From assembly GCA_900548535.1 (NCBI GenBank), contig URLG01000012.1, positions 1 through 49,299 on the forward strand: a stretch of DNA of 49,299 nucleotides, read 5' to 3'. Within the stretch, counting starts at the first letter, position 1, and each line of letters begins with the position of its first letter. The notes under the pieces are model-generated. The model ran no database searches, was not told where the DNA came from, and saw only the letters and a program-made list of their open reading frames with translations. Origin of the DNA: Candidatus Segatella intestinihominis. GTDB taxonomy: Bacteria; Bacteroidota; Bacteroidia; Bacteroidales; Bacteroidaceae. The position numbers were made by a program, and so were the translations under genes. Below, piece after piece: positions 8,124 through 16,823 of this stretch.

Positions 8124-9155
8124 ATGACTAAGAAAATGAAGATGATATTGGGCGTGGTGGTAGCTGCCGGAATCGTGGCAGGTGCCATCAGCTATAAGAA
8201 TAGCCATGGTAGCAGTTCGCCAGAGACGGAAGAGGTGGAGGAGGCAGAGAAGCTGAATCCTGTTGGTCCTGCCTTTAATGCCGACTCTGCAATGGTCTAT
8301 TGTGCGGCACAATGTGATTTCGGACCTCGTACCATGAATAGCGAGGCGCATGATCAGTGTGGCGAATGGATTGTGAAGAAGTTTAAGCAGATGGGCTGCG
8401 AGGTGGAAACTCAGAAGGCCGATCTGAAGGGATATGATGGTACGGTATTGAAGAACACCAACATCATCGCCCATTACAATCCGAAGGCTGCTACACGCAT
8501 CTTGCTCTGTGCCCATTGGGACAGTCGTCCTTGGGCAGACAATGACCCTGATAGCACCAACTGGCACAAGCCTGTGATGGCTGCCAATGATGGTGCCAGC
8601 GGAGTGGCTGTGATGTTGGAGATTGCTCGCCAGTTGCAGGCAGACAAGAAGTTGAATCCTAATATAGGAGTAGATTTCGTATGCTTTGATACCGAAGACT
8701 GGGGCACACCTCAGTGGGCAGATGTACAGGACAATGGCGATACTTGGGCATTGGGTGCTCAGTATTGGAGCGAGAACAAGCCTGATGGCTACAATCCTCG
8801 CTATGGCATCTTGCTCGATATGGTAGGCGGACAAGGCGCCAAGTTCTATCGTGAGGGTATGTCTATGCAGTATGCCTCTGCCATTGTCAAGAAGGTATGG
8901 AGTGCGGCTCGCCAGGCAGGCTATGGCTCATACTTCCCTAAGAGTGATGGCGGCATGATAACTGATGACCATATCCCTGTGAATGAGAAGGCTAAGATTC
9001 CTACCATCGACATCATAGCTTATTATCCTGATTGCCAGCAGAGTAGTTTTGGTCCTACTTGGCATACGGTGAGCGACGATATGGCGCATCTTGACAAGAA
9101 TGTGATGAAGGCTGTAGGTCAGACTATTATTCAGGTTCTTTATACGGAAGAATAA
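8124..9155 (+). CDS. M28-family glutaminyl-peptide cyclotransferase (animal-type glutaminyl cyclase)
   Basis: 343 residues from ATG 8124 (the frame is open from 8085). A single N-terminal hydrophobic segment (about 7-22) suggests membrane anchoring or export, followed by an acidic linker. The catalytic domain has HWDSRP (131-136), the zinc Asp in NDGASG (156), the Glu-Asp pair in TEDWG (191-192), and a late His in PTWHTVSDD (about 314). This pattern matches type II glutaminyl cyclases known in Porphyromonas and Prevotella, which convert N-terminal Gln of exported proteins to pyroglutamate. An M28 aminopeptidase is the alternative; the DSRPWAD motif favours the cyclase. Confidence 0.88.
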   Translation: MTKKMKMILGVVVAAGIVAGAISYKNSHGSSSPETEEVEEAEKLNPVGPAFNADSAMVYCAAQCDFGPRTMNSEAHDQCGEWIVKKFKQMGCEVETQKADLKGYDGTVLKNTNIIAHYNPKAATRILLCAHWDSRPWADNDPDSTNWHKPVMAANDGASGVAVMLEIARQLQADKKLNPNIGVDFVCFDTEDWGTPQWADVQDNGDTWALGAQYWSENKPDGYNPRYGILLDMVGGQGAKFYREGMSMQYASAIVKKVWSAARQAGYGSYFPKSDGGMITDDHIPVNEKAKIPTIDIIAYYPDCQQSSFGPTWHTVSDDMAHLDKNVMKAVGQTIIQVLYTEE

Positions 9156-9159
9156 AAAG

Positions 9160-9798
9160 ATGAAACAAAGAATAATCTTTTTGCTGATGATGCTCCTCTG
9201 CATATCTATGCAGGGAATGGCGCAGACGGATGGCGACAAACCAGAGGATAGGGAGGTCGACATGGACAAGCCTACCTTCGAACCAATGGTGAAAGTGGGT
9301 AAGGTGCTGTTGGACAAAGACAGCATCCAATATGTACAAGTTAATAATGTGTATGTATATCCGCAACCCGAATTTAAGAATGCCAAGGAGCGCATGGCAT
9401 ACAACCGATTGGTATATAACATCAAGAAGGTGCTTCCGATAGCCAAGGAGGTAAGAAAGATTATCATCGAGACGGGCGACTATCTGGAAACCCTGCCTAA
9501 CAAGAAGGCAAAGGATGCCCACATGAAACTGGTGGAAAAAGGTATCAAGCAAGAGTATACTCCAAGAATGAAGAAACTCACCTATGCACAGGGCAAGCTC
9601 TGCATCAAACTGGTGTATCGTGAGTGCAACTCTTCATCCTATCACTTGATACAAGCCTTCCTGGGGCCTATCCGAGCAGGTTTTTACCAAGCCTTTGCCA
9701 GCCTCTTTGGAGCCAGCCTCAATAAGAAGTATGATCCGAATGGAGTGGACCGACTTACAGAGAGAGTGGTGAGACAAGTAGAATCGGGACAAATTTGA
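9160..9798 (+). CDS. DUF4294 family exported protein
   Basis: 212 residues. Signal peptide (FLLMMLLCISMQGMAQ) and then a conserved region with YVYPQPEFKN, RMAYNRLVYNIKKVLPIAKE and LCIKLVYRECNSSSYHLIQ. This is the DUF4294 pattern, widespread in Bacteroidota and without known function. It starts 4 bases after the cyclase stop codon, so the two are very likely translated from one message. Probably periplasmic. Confidence 0.88.
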   Translation: MKQRIIFLLMMLLCISMQGMAQTDGDKPEDREVDMDKPTFEPMVKVGKVLLDKDSIQYVQVNNVYVYPQPEFKNAKERMAYNRLVYNIKKVLPIAKEVRKIIIETGDYLETLPNKKAKDAHMKLVEKGIKQEYTPRMKKLTYAQGKLCIKLVYRECNSSSYHLIQAFLGPIRAGFYQAFASLFGASLNKKYDPNGVDRLTERVVRQVESGQI

Positions 9799-9833
9799 TA
9801 CAATATGGAATCGAGACAGATATAAAGTAAAAA

Positions 9834-11855
9834 ATGATATGGCTTTCCTCCATAATACATCTTTTGTGGGAGCGGCTCGTTATGAGTTGCTCCTTACTTC
9901 TTTTTGCCTCTCTGCTATCAGCCCAGCCTCTTCTTCCTGATACCATCTCCACGCCATCGTCATGGCGATACTGGCTCGCCGACTTATCGGAAATGGAGGA
10001 TTTCGAAAGCACGAGATGGGAAGATTATGAGGAAGATATGGAGGAAATGTCACAGCATCCCATCAATCTGAACACTGCCACTCGTGAAGAACTATCCAGA
10101 TTTCCCTTTCTTTCTGCTCAGCAGGTGGAGGACATTCAGGCATACATCTATCGTTATGGAGGAATGAAGAGCCTTGGCGAATTGGCTATGATACCTAGCA
10201 TCAGTTGGCAGCAACGCCAACTCTTGGGTAGTTTTGTGTATGTTTCGACAGAGAATGTCAGTCATTTCCCTACGCTTCAGAACATCGCCCGATATGGCAA
10301 GCACGAGTTGGTGGGCATGGTGAAGATACCCTTCTATGACCGCAAGGGTGATGTGAATGGCTACTCGGGCTATAAGTATAAGCATGGTGTGCGCTATCAG
10401 TTTAGGTATGGCGACTATGTGAAGCTTGGCTTACTGGGAGCCCAAGATGCGGGCGAGCCTTTTGGTGGGGGCAAGAATAAGCTGGGTTATGATTTCTATT
10501 CCTTCTATCTGCAAGTGCGCAAACTGGGCAGGTGGAAGAATATCACCCTCGGCAGATACCGACTGCACGAGGGATTGGGGCTTGTGCTCAACAATGACTT
10601 CAGTTTTGGCAAGCTCTCCGTGCTCTCCTCCTTGGCAGCTTCTTCTGCCACTCAAATCCGTGTTCACTCTTCCCGCTCGTCATCCAATTATCTACAGGGT
10701 GCGGTTGCCACCTATTCTATATTAAGGGGATTGGACCTCACCGCCTTCTTTTCTTATCGACAGATAGATGCCACGCTCAATGATGACGGCACCATCAGGA
10801 CCATCTTGAAGACGGGATTGCATCGCACGCAGTCTGAAATCAGACGTCAGGATGTAGCTTCCAATACCTTGATGGGCGGACACATCAACTATCGCCTGGG
10901 CGGATGGCATGTGGGAGCTACGGCTTTCTTTACCTCTTTCTCTCGTCCGCTGAAGCCTACTAAGTCGCAACTCTATAAGCGATTTGCTCCCGAAGGCGAC
11001 AAGTTCTGGAACGCCAGCATCGATTATGGTTATATATCCCATCGCTGGAACATAGCAGGCGAGACAGCCACGGGCTATTGCGGTGCCATCGCTACGCTCC
11101 ATTCTGTATCTTATCTCTTTTCAGATAAGTTTTCCTTACTAGGTTTACATCGTTTTTATTCAGCCCGATATTATTCCCTTTTCAGTAATGCTTTTGCCGA
11201 AGGCAGTGATGTGCAAGATGAGAATGGCGTGTATTTAGGCTTCAATTGGATGCCAGCTCGGCGTTGGAGCATATCTGCCTATAGTGATTTTGCTCATTTT
11301 GCCTGGCCCAAGTATCAGACCAAGACGAGCACCCAGAGTTGGGACAGTCAGGTGAACATTCTCTATCAGCCCTCTCGATACTATACCCTGGGGGCGCGAC
11401 TTCGCTACAAGGAGCGGGCTGGCACTCGCACGGATCGTTGCCGATGCTATGTCAGTATGCAGAGGAAGAACTGGAATGCTCGCACCAGTCTAGACTATGT
11501 GATGAGCCAGAAGGAGGAGCGCAGCCAGGGATATATGGTGAGTGAGAACTTGGGCTATCAGTGGCGATGGTTGAGGCTGGCAGGTAGCTTGGGTTATTTC
11601 CATACCTCTGATTATGAAAGCCGCATCTTTGTTTATGAGCCGGGATTGCTCTATCAGATGAGTTTTGGCAATTATTATGGCGAGGGTATGCGCTATGCCT
11701 TGGTGGCTCGTTCGGAGATAGGACGTCATCTGCTCTTGATAACCAAGCTGGGCGTCACTGATTATTTCGACCGCGACCACATCTCATCGGGCTATCAAGA
11801 AATAGCCAGTTCTTCACAAACAGATCTGGAGATACAACTGAAATGGAAGTGGTAG
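9834..11855 (+). CDS. Helix-hairpin-helix, outer-membrane beta-barrel-like protein
   Basis: 673 residues. A signal peptide ends near SLLSAQ; a second ATG at 9882 would also leave a good signal. Residues about 60-140 carry two ComEA-like helix-hairpin-helix units (INLNTATREELSRFPFLSAQ, and GGMKSLGELAMIPSIS). The remaining about 520 residues are rich in alternating aromatic/Gly stretches and end in LEIQLKWKW, as in an outer-membrane barrel. Bacteroidota genomes often carry such proteins; function unknown. Helix-hairpin-helix units often bind DNA, so a surface DNA-handling role is possible but untested. Third gene of a run with the cyclase and DUF4294 genes. Confidence 0.75.
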   Translation: MIWLSSIIHLLWERLVMSCSLLLFASLLSAQPLLPDTISTPSSWRYWLADLSEMEDFESTRWEDYEEDMEEMSQHPINLNTATREELSRFPFLSAQQVEDIQAYIYRYGGMKSLGELAMIPSISWQQRQLLGSFVYVSTENVSHFPTLQNIARYGKHELVGMVKIPFYDRKGDVNGYSGYKYKHGVRYQFRYGDYVKLGLLGAQDAGEPFGGGKNKLGYDFYSFYLQVRKLGRWKNITLGRYRLHEGLGLVLNNDFSFGKLSVLSSLAASSATQIRVHSSRSSSNYLQGAVATYSILRGLDLTAFFSYRQIDATLNDDGTIRTILKTGLHRTQSEIRRQDVASNTLMGGHINYRLGGWHVGATAFFTSFSRPLKPTKSQLYKRFAPEGDKFWNASIDYGYISHRWNIAGETATGYCGAIATLHSVSYLFSDKFSLLGLHRFYSARYYSLFSNAFAEGSDVQDENGVYLGFNWMPARRWSISAYSDFAHFAWPKYQTKTSTQSWDSQVNILYQPSRYYTLGARLRYKERAGTRTDRCRCYVSMQRKNWNARTSLDYVMSQKEERSQGYMVSENLGYQWRWLRLAGSLGYFHTSDYESRIFVYEPGLLYQMSFGNYYGEGMRYALVARSEIGRHLLLITKLGVTDYFDRDHISSGYQEIASSSQTDLEIQLKWKW

Positions 11856-11900
11856 CGAAAAATAGTGGCTCACATATTTGGATAATACAAAAAAAGAGAT

Positions 11901-11908
11901 TAACTTTG
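11901..11908 (+). promoter_or_regulatory. Promoter TTTG-N20-TAACTTTG
   Basis: TTTG at 11877-11880 and TAACTTTG at 11901-11908, spacing 20: a close match to the Bacteroidota consensus. It drives the GT2 gene starting at 11974. Confidence 0.75.
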
Positions 11909-11973
11909 CAAACCATAAGCTAATAAGTAAGTAATGATGCGAATGAAGCAATCGATAAAGTAAAAGTGCAAAC

Positions 11974-12903
11974 ATGAAGATATTGATCGTAATCCCTTGT
12001 TATAACGAGGAAGAGGTGTTGCCAAAGACTCTTGATGTCTTGGGCAATCTGATAAAGAAGATAAAGCAGGAGACGGATGCCGACACCGGATTGCTCTTGG
12101 TGGATGATGGTAGTCGTGACCATACTTGGCAGATGATTGCAGAGGCTGCCAAGCAGCATAGCTATGTGCATGGCATCAAGCTATCGCACAACCGTGGACA
12201 TCAGAATGCGCTCTGGGCAGGCATGGAGGCAGCGATAGACCATTGCGATGCGATGGTGAGCCTAGATGCCGACTTGCAGGATGATGAGAATGTCATCGTG
12301 GATATGGTGCGCCAAGTGCAGGAAGGCAAGGACATCATCTATGGTGTGCGCAAGGAGCGCAAGACGGATACCTTCTTCAAGCGATTCACGGCACAGGCTT
12401 TCTATAAGTTGATGCGCAGCGTGGACAAGGAGGTGGTATACAACCATGCCGACTTCCGCATGATGACCAATCGCACCCTGAAGGCGCTGATGCAATATCC
12501 TGAGCGCAATCTCTTCTTGCGTGCCATCGTTCGACAGTTGGGCTTCCGTGAGGGCTTTGTCTATTATGACCGTAAGGCTCGCGAGGCGGGCGAGAGCAAG
12601 TATCCGCTCACCAAGATGCTCAGCTTTAGCATGGATGGTATCACCTCATTCTCCGTAGCTCCCTTGAAGTTTATTACCTTCATGGGTTTGGCGATGACGT
12701 TGGTAGCCATTGCCATGATTATCTTTGCCTTGGTAGAGCATTTCCAGGGCAATACCATCCATGGTTGGACTTCTATGCTCGTGTCCCTTTGGTTCATCGG
12801 TGGCATCGTTACCACGGGTGTGGGCATCACGGGCGTATACATCGGCAAGATATATACCGAGGTGAAGCGTCGACCTAGATACTTTATAGAAGAAAGAGTA
12901 TGA
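11974..12903 (+). CDS. GT2 polyprenyl-phosphate glycosyltransferase (DPM1/GtrB/ArnC-like)
   Basis: 309 residues. A GT-A domain (about 1-220) with LLLVDDGSRD and the DADLQDD metal/donor motif, then two transmembrane helices (about 235-260 and 270-298). This is the architecture of enzymes that load a sugar onto undecaprenyl phosphate at the inner membrane, making a lipid-linked donor for periplasmic transfer. The convergent next gene is an ArnT/GT39-type transferase that uses just such donors, so the two may be partners. The sugar is not evident from sequence. Confidence 0.92.
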   Translation: MKILIVIPCYNEEEVLPKTLDVLGNLIKKIKQETDADTGLLLVDDGSRDHTWQMIAEAAKQHSYVHGIKLSHNRGHQNALWAGMEAAIDHCDAMVSLDADLQDDENVIVDMVRQVQEGKDIIYGVRKERKTDTFFKRFTAQAFYKLMRSVDKEVVYNHADFRMMTNRTLKALMQYPERNLFLRAIVRQLGFREGFVYYDRKAREAGESKYPLTKMLSFSMDGITSFSVAPLKFITFMGLAMTLVAIAMIIFALVEHFQGNTIHGWTSMLVSLWFIGGIVTTGVGITGVYIGKIYTEVKRRPRYFIEERV

Positions 12904-12926
12904 TATCTTCGAAGGACGAATATAAT

Positions 12927-12978
12927 AAAGAATGCGGCGGTTGTCAGAAGGCTTTTCTTGACAACCGCCGCATTCTTT
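12927..12978. terminator. Strong bidirectional terminator, 20-bp perfect stem
   Basis: Arm 12927-12946 (AAAGAATGCGGCGGTTGTCA) is perfectly complementary to 12959-12978, with a 12-base loop and T-rich flanks on both strands. It separates the convergent GT2 and GT39 genes. Confidence 0.93.
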
Positions 12979-12984
12979 TTTTGT

Positions 12985-14664
12985 TTATTTATGGAAGCGG
13001 TAGAATCCCACAGGCTTGTGCCATTCTACCGTTTTCTCTACTTCCCAAACTTTCTGGAATACATAGCCCTTGCCCAGTTTCTTCTGGAAGTCCGGCATGT
13101 CTTCCTCTGGTATCATCAGTACGCCATCGCTTGGCATCACCTTGTCAAACTGCTGTATCTTGTCGCCCACATAGAAGTTGAGGCTGAAGAAGTGGAGCAT
13201 ATCCACCGACATATATGAATAGAGCTTGTTGGTATCAAACTTCTTCTCTATCACAGGTGCCAGCTGCTTGTCTGCCTTGGTGTTGAGCACGGGAGGCTGC
13301 AAGCAAGAGTCGAGCATCAGGAAGAGGCTCACCACGGTGAGCAGGGTGGAGGAGGTGATGTCCCAGGCTTCCTTCTTTCTTAACGCCCTGAAGATATAGT
13401 ATACACCGAAGAGGGTGAGTACGATAAAGATGCTCTTAGGCATGAGCATGTCGTAGTCTCTCAGTGCATGGAGCATGACGATATTGTCGGCGGCATGCTT
13501 GCCATGGAAGATGCTGTCGGGCACCCATCCCCATTTCACGGCTAGCAGGGCTATGTTGAGGATAAGCGTGAGTATGGCTATCACCCAGGCATATACCTTG
13601 AGCGCGCCCATCTTCTCTCTCATCATCCATACGATGTATTCGGCTATGAGATAAGCCATGAATGGATAGCAAGGCAGCAAGTAGACGCTGCGCTTGCTCT
13701 TAGGGATGCAATAGAAGAAGAGCACCAGCAGGAAGGTAAGCCAGGTGAACACCTGCAGTGGGGTAGCCTTCTTGATGTTCTCCATCAACTGGCTCTTGCC
13801 AAATTTCTTCCAAGGCAAGATGAAGAGCGAGAACAATAATAATAAGGTATAAGGCAGCCAACCCGTGATGAGGGTGAGCAGATTGTACCAAGCAGGGTTC
13901 TCGTGCGATTCATACGCCATCTTGCCCATGAATCGGTCTATGTTCTCTTCCTTGACCAGACGCAGGAACTCATCGCCTCCCTGCAGATATGCGGTATAAT
14001 ACCAACACAGAGGAATGATGAGCGACAATACGGCTGTAACAGCCATGCGCCATACGATGCCCCAGAAGTTCTCTCGCTGGGTGAGCATGAACACGCCCAT
14101 CACAAAGCAAGGCAGGATGATGCCCACGGGACCCTTGGTCAGCGTGGCGCCACTCATGCAGAGGATGGCGAGCCAAGGCAACTGGTGCTTGCCCCTCTCC
14201 CACCAGCGATACAGCAGATACATGGCTCCCACCATGAAGGCGGTATTCACCATATCCACACGGCAGTTGACACCCGCACGATGCACCTCGAAGGCTGTGA
14301 GGGTGAGGATGGCGGTGATGAGGCTAGTCCTTACGTCCTTGCGCTTGGCATAGAAGGCATAACCGCCCATCACCATCAATATCAGGGAGATGGCAGACGG
14401 CAGACGAGAGGTAAATTCATTGACATGACCAATGAGCAGACTGAAGAAGGCGATGCACCAATGGAAGAAAGGTGGCTTATAGGGGATGTCGCCTCCATTG
14501 TTGATAGGCAATATCCAGTTGCCATGCTCCAGCATGGTGTAGGCTATCACAGCCTCGCGTGGCTCGCCCTTGGTATTGAAGTCGGTGAGCCCCAGGAATG
14601 GTATCAGCATCACGATACTCAGGAGGGTGATGCACCAGAATACTTTCTTATATTTATTGTCCAT
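12985..14664 (-). CDS. GT39/ArnT-like membrane glycosyltransferase
   Basis: 559 residues with about a dozen hydrophobic helices. Near the N terminus the sequence TDFNTKGEPREAVIAYTM is the ArnT/PMT signature (acidic residues of the first periplasmic loop); a PYKPPFFHWC segment and a hydrophilic C-terminal periplasmic domain follow. Family members transfer a sugar (for ArnT, aminoarabinose to lipid A) from a polyprenyl-phosphate donor on the periplasmic side. The facing DPM1/ArnC-like gene could supply the donor. Acceptor and sugar unknown. Confidence 0.9.
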   Translation of the reverse strand: MDNKYKKVFWCITLLSIVMLIPFLGLTDFNTKGEPREAVIAYTMLEHGNWILPINNGGDIPYKPPFFHWCIAFFSLLIGHVNEFTSRLPSAISLILMVMGGYAFYAKRKDVRTSLITAILTLTAFEVHRAGVNCRVDMVNTAFMVGAMYLLYRWWERGKHQLPWLAILCMSGATLTKGPVGIILPCFVMGVFMLTQRENFWGIVWRMAVTAVLSLIIPLCWYYTAYLQGGDEFLRLVKEENIDRFMGKMAYESHENPAWYNLLTLITGWLPYTLLLLFSLFILPWKKFGKSQLMENIKKATPLQVFTWLTFLLVLFFYCIPKSKRSVYLLPCYPFMAYLIAEYIVWMMREKMGALKVYAWVIAILTLILNIALLAVKWGWVPDSIFHGKHAADNIVMLHALRDYDMLMPKSIFIVLTLFGVYYIFRALRKKEAWDITSSTLLTVVSLFLMLDSCLQPPVLNTKADKQLAPVIEKKFDTNKLYSYMSVDMLHFFSLNFYVGDKIQQFDKVMPSDGVLMIPEEDMPDFQKKLGKGYVFQKVWEVEKTVEWHKPVGFYRFHK

Positions 14665-14692
14665 ATTGCTTGTATAGTTTTCTTTTTGGCTG

Positions 14693-14700
14693 CAAAGTTA
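14693..14700 (-). promoter_or_regulatory. -7 box TAACTTTG for the GT39 gene
   Basis: On the minus strand TAACTTTGC lies 28 bases before the GT39 ATG. The -33 element is not clear. Divergent from the promoter at 14776. Confidence 0.6.
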
Positions 14701-14775
14701 CATATAAAAATTGTATAATTACTGAAGATTAAGATAAATCAACCTTTTTATTGCTTTATTTTAGGATATAATTGT

Positions 14776-14783
14776 TAACTTTG
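14776..14783 (+). promoter_or_regulatory. -7 box TAACTTTG, fixes the start of the next gene
   Basis: TTTTTATTGC (14746-14754) then TAACTTTGCACTCGATTTTT. This -7 box lies inside the longest open frame, which opens at a TTG (14772); it shows that the real start is the downstream ATG at 14811. Confidence 0.7.
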
Positions 14784-14810
14784 CACTCGATTTTTAATGT
14801 ATTGGATAAA

Positions 14811-16778
14811 ATGAAACGATATTTTAGAGCTTTGGGTTATCTCCTCTCAGTGCATGTATTGGCACTGGTGGTGATGAGTTTGTTCAGGTTGGTGGAGTAT
14901 ATGGCGCTCCATGGCATGATAGTAGACCAGCAGGCTAGTCGCTTGATGGCTTTCGTCAAGGGTGTGTGGTTCGACAATGTCATAGCTTGTTATGTCTCCG
15001 TGCTTCCTATGGCAGTACTCCTGATAGCCTTGAGCTTAGGGTGGTGTCATCGTCGGTTGTTGCGAGGCATCAGCATTTGGTATGCCGTGTGGTTTGCCAT
15101 CGCCTTTATGCCTTCGGCAGCCAATACGCCTTATTTCCAGTATTTCTTCAAGAATATCAACTCCAGCATCTTTGGGTGGTTTGGCTATGTATCCACCACA
15201 TCGGGCATGCTCTTACAGGAATCTTCCTATTGGCTATACATCGCCTTATACTTTGTCCTGACGGGGGCTTTCGTCTATGCGCTTGTTCGTTTGCGCCGTC
15301 GTTTTGCCCCTTCGCTTTGCGAGAGAAGTGAGGGCTTGCGCCCATTGCCAGTGGCTGAGCGATTGGTGATGACATTGGCAGTCATCGGTTTGTGCCTCTT
15401 TGGCATCCGTGGCAGAATGGGTTATAATCCCATCAAGGTGAGCCAGTCTTACTATTGCGAGGATGCCTTCCTCAATCAGCTGGGCATCAATCCTGCCTTC
15501 AATCTGCTTACCTCTGCACTCGATGATATGCGCAAGGAGAACAAGGAACTGCATCTGATGCCATACGCTGAGGCTATCTCCAATACGCGCCAATGGCTTG
15601 GTTTGGAGGGACAGGTAGACAGTCTGAACATTCTGAAGCGAGAGGTGGTGAATGATTCTACTGTGAAGAGTGTGGGCAATAAAGTGGCTTTATCCAAGGG
15701 TAATCACCCTAACGTGGTGGTGATATTGATGGAGTCGATGTCGGCCAGTCTGCTGGGCACCTTTGGCAATCAGCAGCCACTCACTCCTACGCTCGATTCG
15801 CTCTATCTTCATTCCCTTGCCTTTACCCACTTCTATAGTGCCGGCATCCATACCAATCATGGCATGACGGCTACGCTCTATAGCTTCCCAGCCCTGATGT
15901 TTCGCAACTTGATGAAGGGCACGGTCACCCCTCGTCGCAAGGGTATCGCCACAGTGTTGAAGCAGTATGGCTATGAGAATATGTTCTTTATGACTCATGA
16001 GGCGCAGTATGACAACATGAAGGCATTCTTCTCTACCAATGGCTATGACGACATCTACTCGCAGGAGAATTATCCTAAGAGCGAGGTGGTGAACAGCTTT
16101 GGAGTGAGCGATCATTTTGAGATGAACTATGCCCTCAATACCATCAACCAGAAAGCTAAGAAGGGAAAGCCATTCCTGGCTACCATTCTCACTGTGAGCA
16201 ATCATCCGCCATACGTGATACCTGATTTCTTCAAGCCTAAGACGAAGGAGAAGGAGACGCAGATAGTGGAGTATGCCGACTGGGCGATAGGCGACTTCTT
16301 GAAGAAGGCAAGCCGAGAGCCTTGGTATAAGAATACCATCTTTGTGATTCAGGCAGACCATGGCAAACTGGTGGGACAGAGCGAGGGCGAACTGCCGCAG
16401 TCATATAATCACATACCACTCATCATCTTTGGGCCGGGCGTTCCGCAGCAGCAGTATGCCGGACTGGGCATGCAAGTAGACGTGATGCCTACGCTCCTGG
16501 GGCTGATGCATCTCAACTATGAGTATGAGGGCTTCGGCGTGGATCTGCTCAAGCAGCAACGCCCTATGGTATTCTATTCTGCCGACAATCAGATAGTGGC
16601 TCGGGATGCCAAGCGTTGCTATATCTACAATCCGTCGATGAATCGCAGTTTCTGCTATGATGTGCAGCCCGATGGCGAGTTGAAGGAATCGAAACAAGAG
16701 GCTAAGTTCCGAGATTTGCGCAACTATGTCTTCTCCAATATTCAGGCGGCTGAGTATATAGAGCGCCGACAGCATTGA
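14811..16778 (+). CDS. LTA synthase-like (sulfatase-fold) membrane phosphotransferase
   Basis: 655 residues from ATG 14811. Five hydrophobic helices in the first about 220 residues, then a periplasmic alkaline-phosphatase/sulfatase-fold domain: VVVILMESMSAS (metal-binding Glu), a candidate nucleophile Thr in GIHTNHGMTATLYSFP, and QADHGKLVGQ (metal Asp-His). In Gram-negative bacteria such LtaS/OpgB-like proteins move phosphoglycerol or phosphoethanolamine from phospholipid to glycans or lipid A. It is convergent with a second protein of the same superfamily, separated only by a terminator. Substrate not determined. Confidence 0.9.
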   Translation: MKRYFRALGYLLSVHVLALVVMSLFRLVEYMALHGMIVDQQASRLMAFVKGVWFDNVIACYVSVLPMAVLLIALSLGWCHRRLLRGISIWYAVWFAIAFMPSAANTPYFQYFFKNINSSIFGWFGYVSTTSGMLLQESSYWLYIALYFVLTGAFVYALVRLRRRFAPSLCERSEGLRPLPVAERLVMTLAVIGLCLFGIRGRMGYNPIKVSQSYYCEDAFLNQLGINPAFNLLTSALDDMRKENKELHLMPYAEAISNTRQWLGLEGQVDSLNILKREVVNDSTVKSVGNKVALSKGNHPNVVVILMESMSASLLGTFGNQQPLTPTLDSLYLHSLAFTHFYSAGIHTNHGMTATLYSFPALMFRNLMKGTVTPRRKGIATVLKQYGYENMFFMTHEAQYDNMKAFFSTNGYDDIYSQENYPKSEVVNSFGVSDHFEMNYALNTINQKAKKGKPFLATILTVSNHPPYVIPDFFKPKTKEKETQIVEYADWAIGDFLKKASREPWYKNTIFVIQADHGKLVGQSEGELPQSYNHIPLIIFGPGVPQQQYAGLGMQVDVMPTLLGLMHLNYEYEGFGVDLLKQQRPMVFYSADNQIVARDAKRCYIYNPSMNRSFCYDVQPDGELKESKQEAKFRDLRNYVFSNIQAAEYIERRQH

Positions 16779-16783
16779 ATGAT

Positions 16784-16818
16784 AAATGGCTGATGCTAAT
16801 CCCTAGCATCAGCCATTT
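16784..16818. terminator. Bidirectional terminator, 15-bp stem
   Basis: AAATGGCTGATGCTA (16784-16798) pairs perfectly with TAGCATCAGCCATTT (16804-16818), loop ATCCC. It lies between the two convergent LtaS-like genes. Confidence 0.88.
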
Positions 16819-16823
16819 GTATT

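Noticed and set aside
13903..14718. 271-codon plus-strand frame opposite the GT39 gene
   Set aside because: Antisense shadow; His/Gln-rich composition and no family, while the minus frame has clear membrane helices and GT39 motifs.
14772..14810. TTG start 39 bases upstream for the LtaS-like gene
   Set aside because: The -7 box at 14776-14783 lies inside this extension, so it would not be transcribed.
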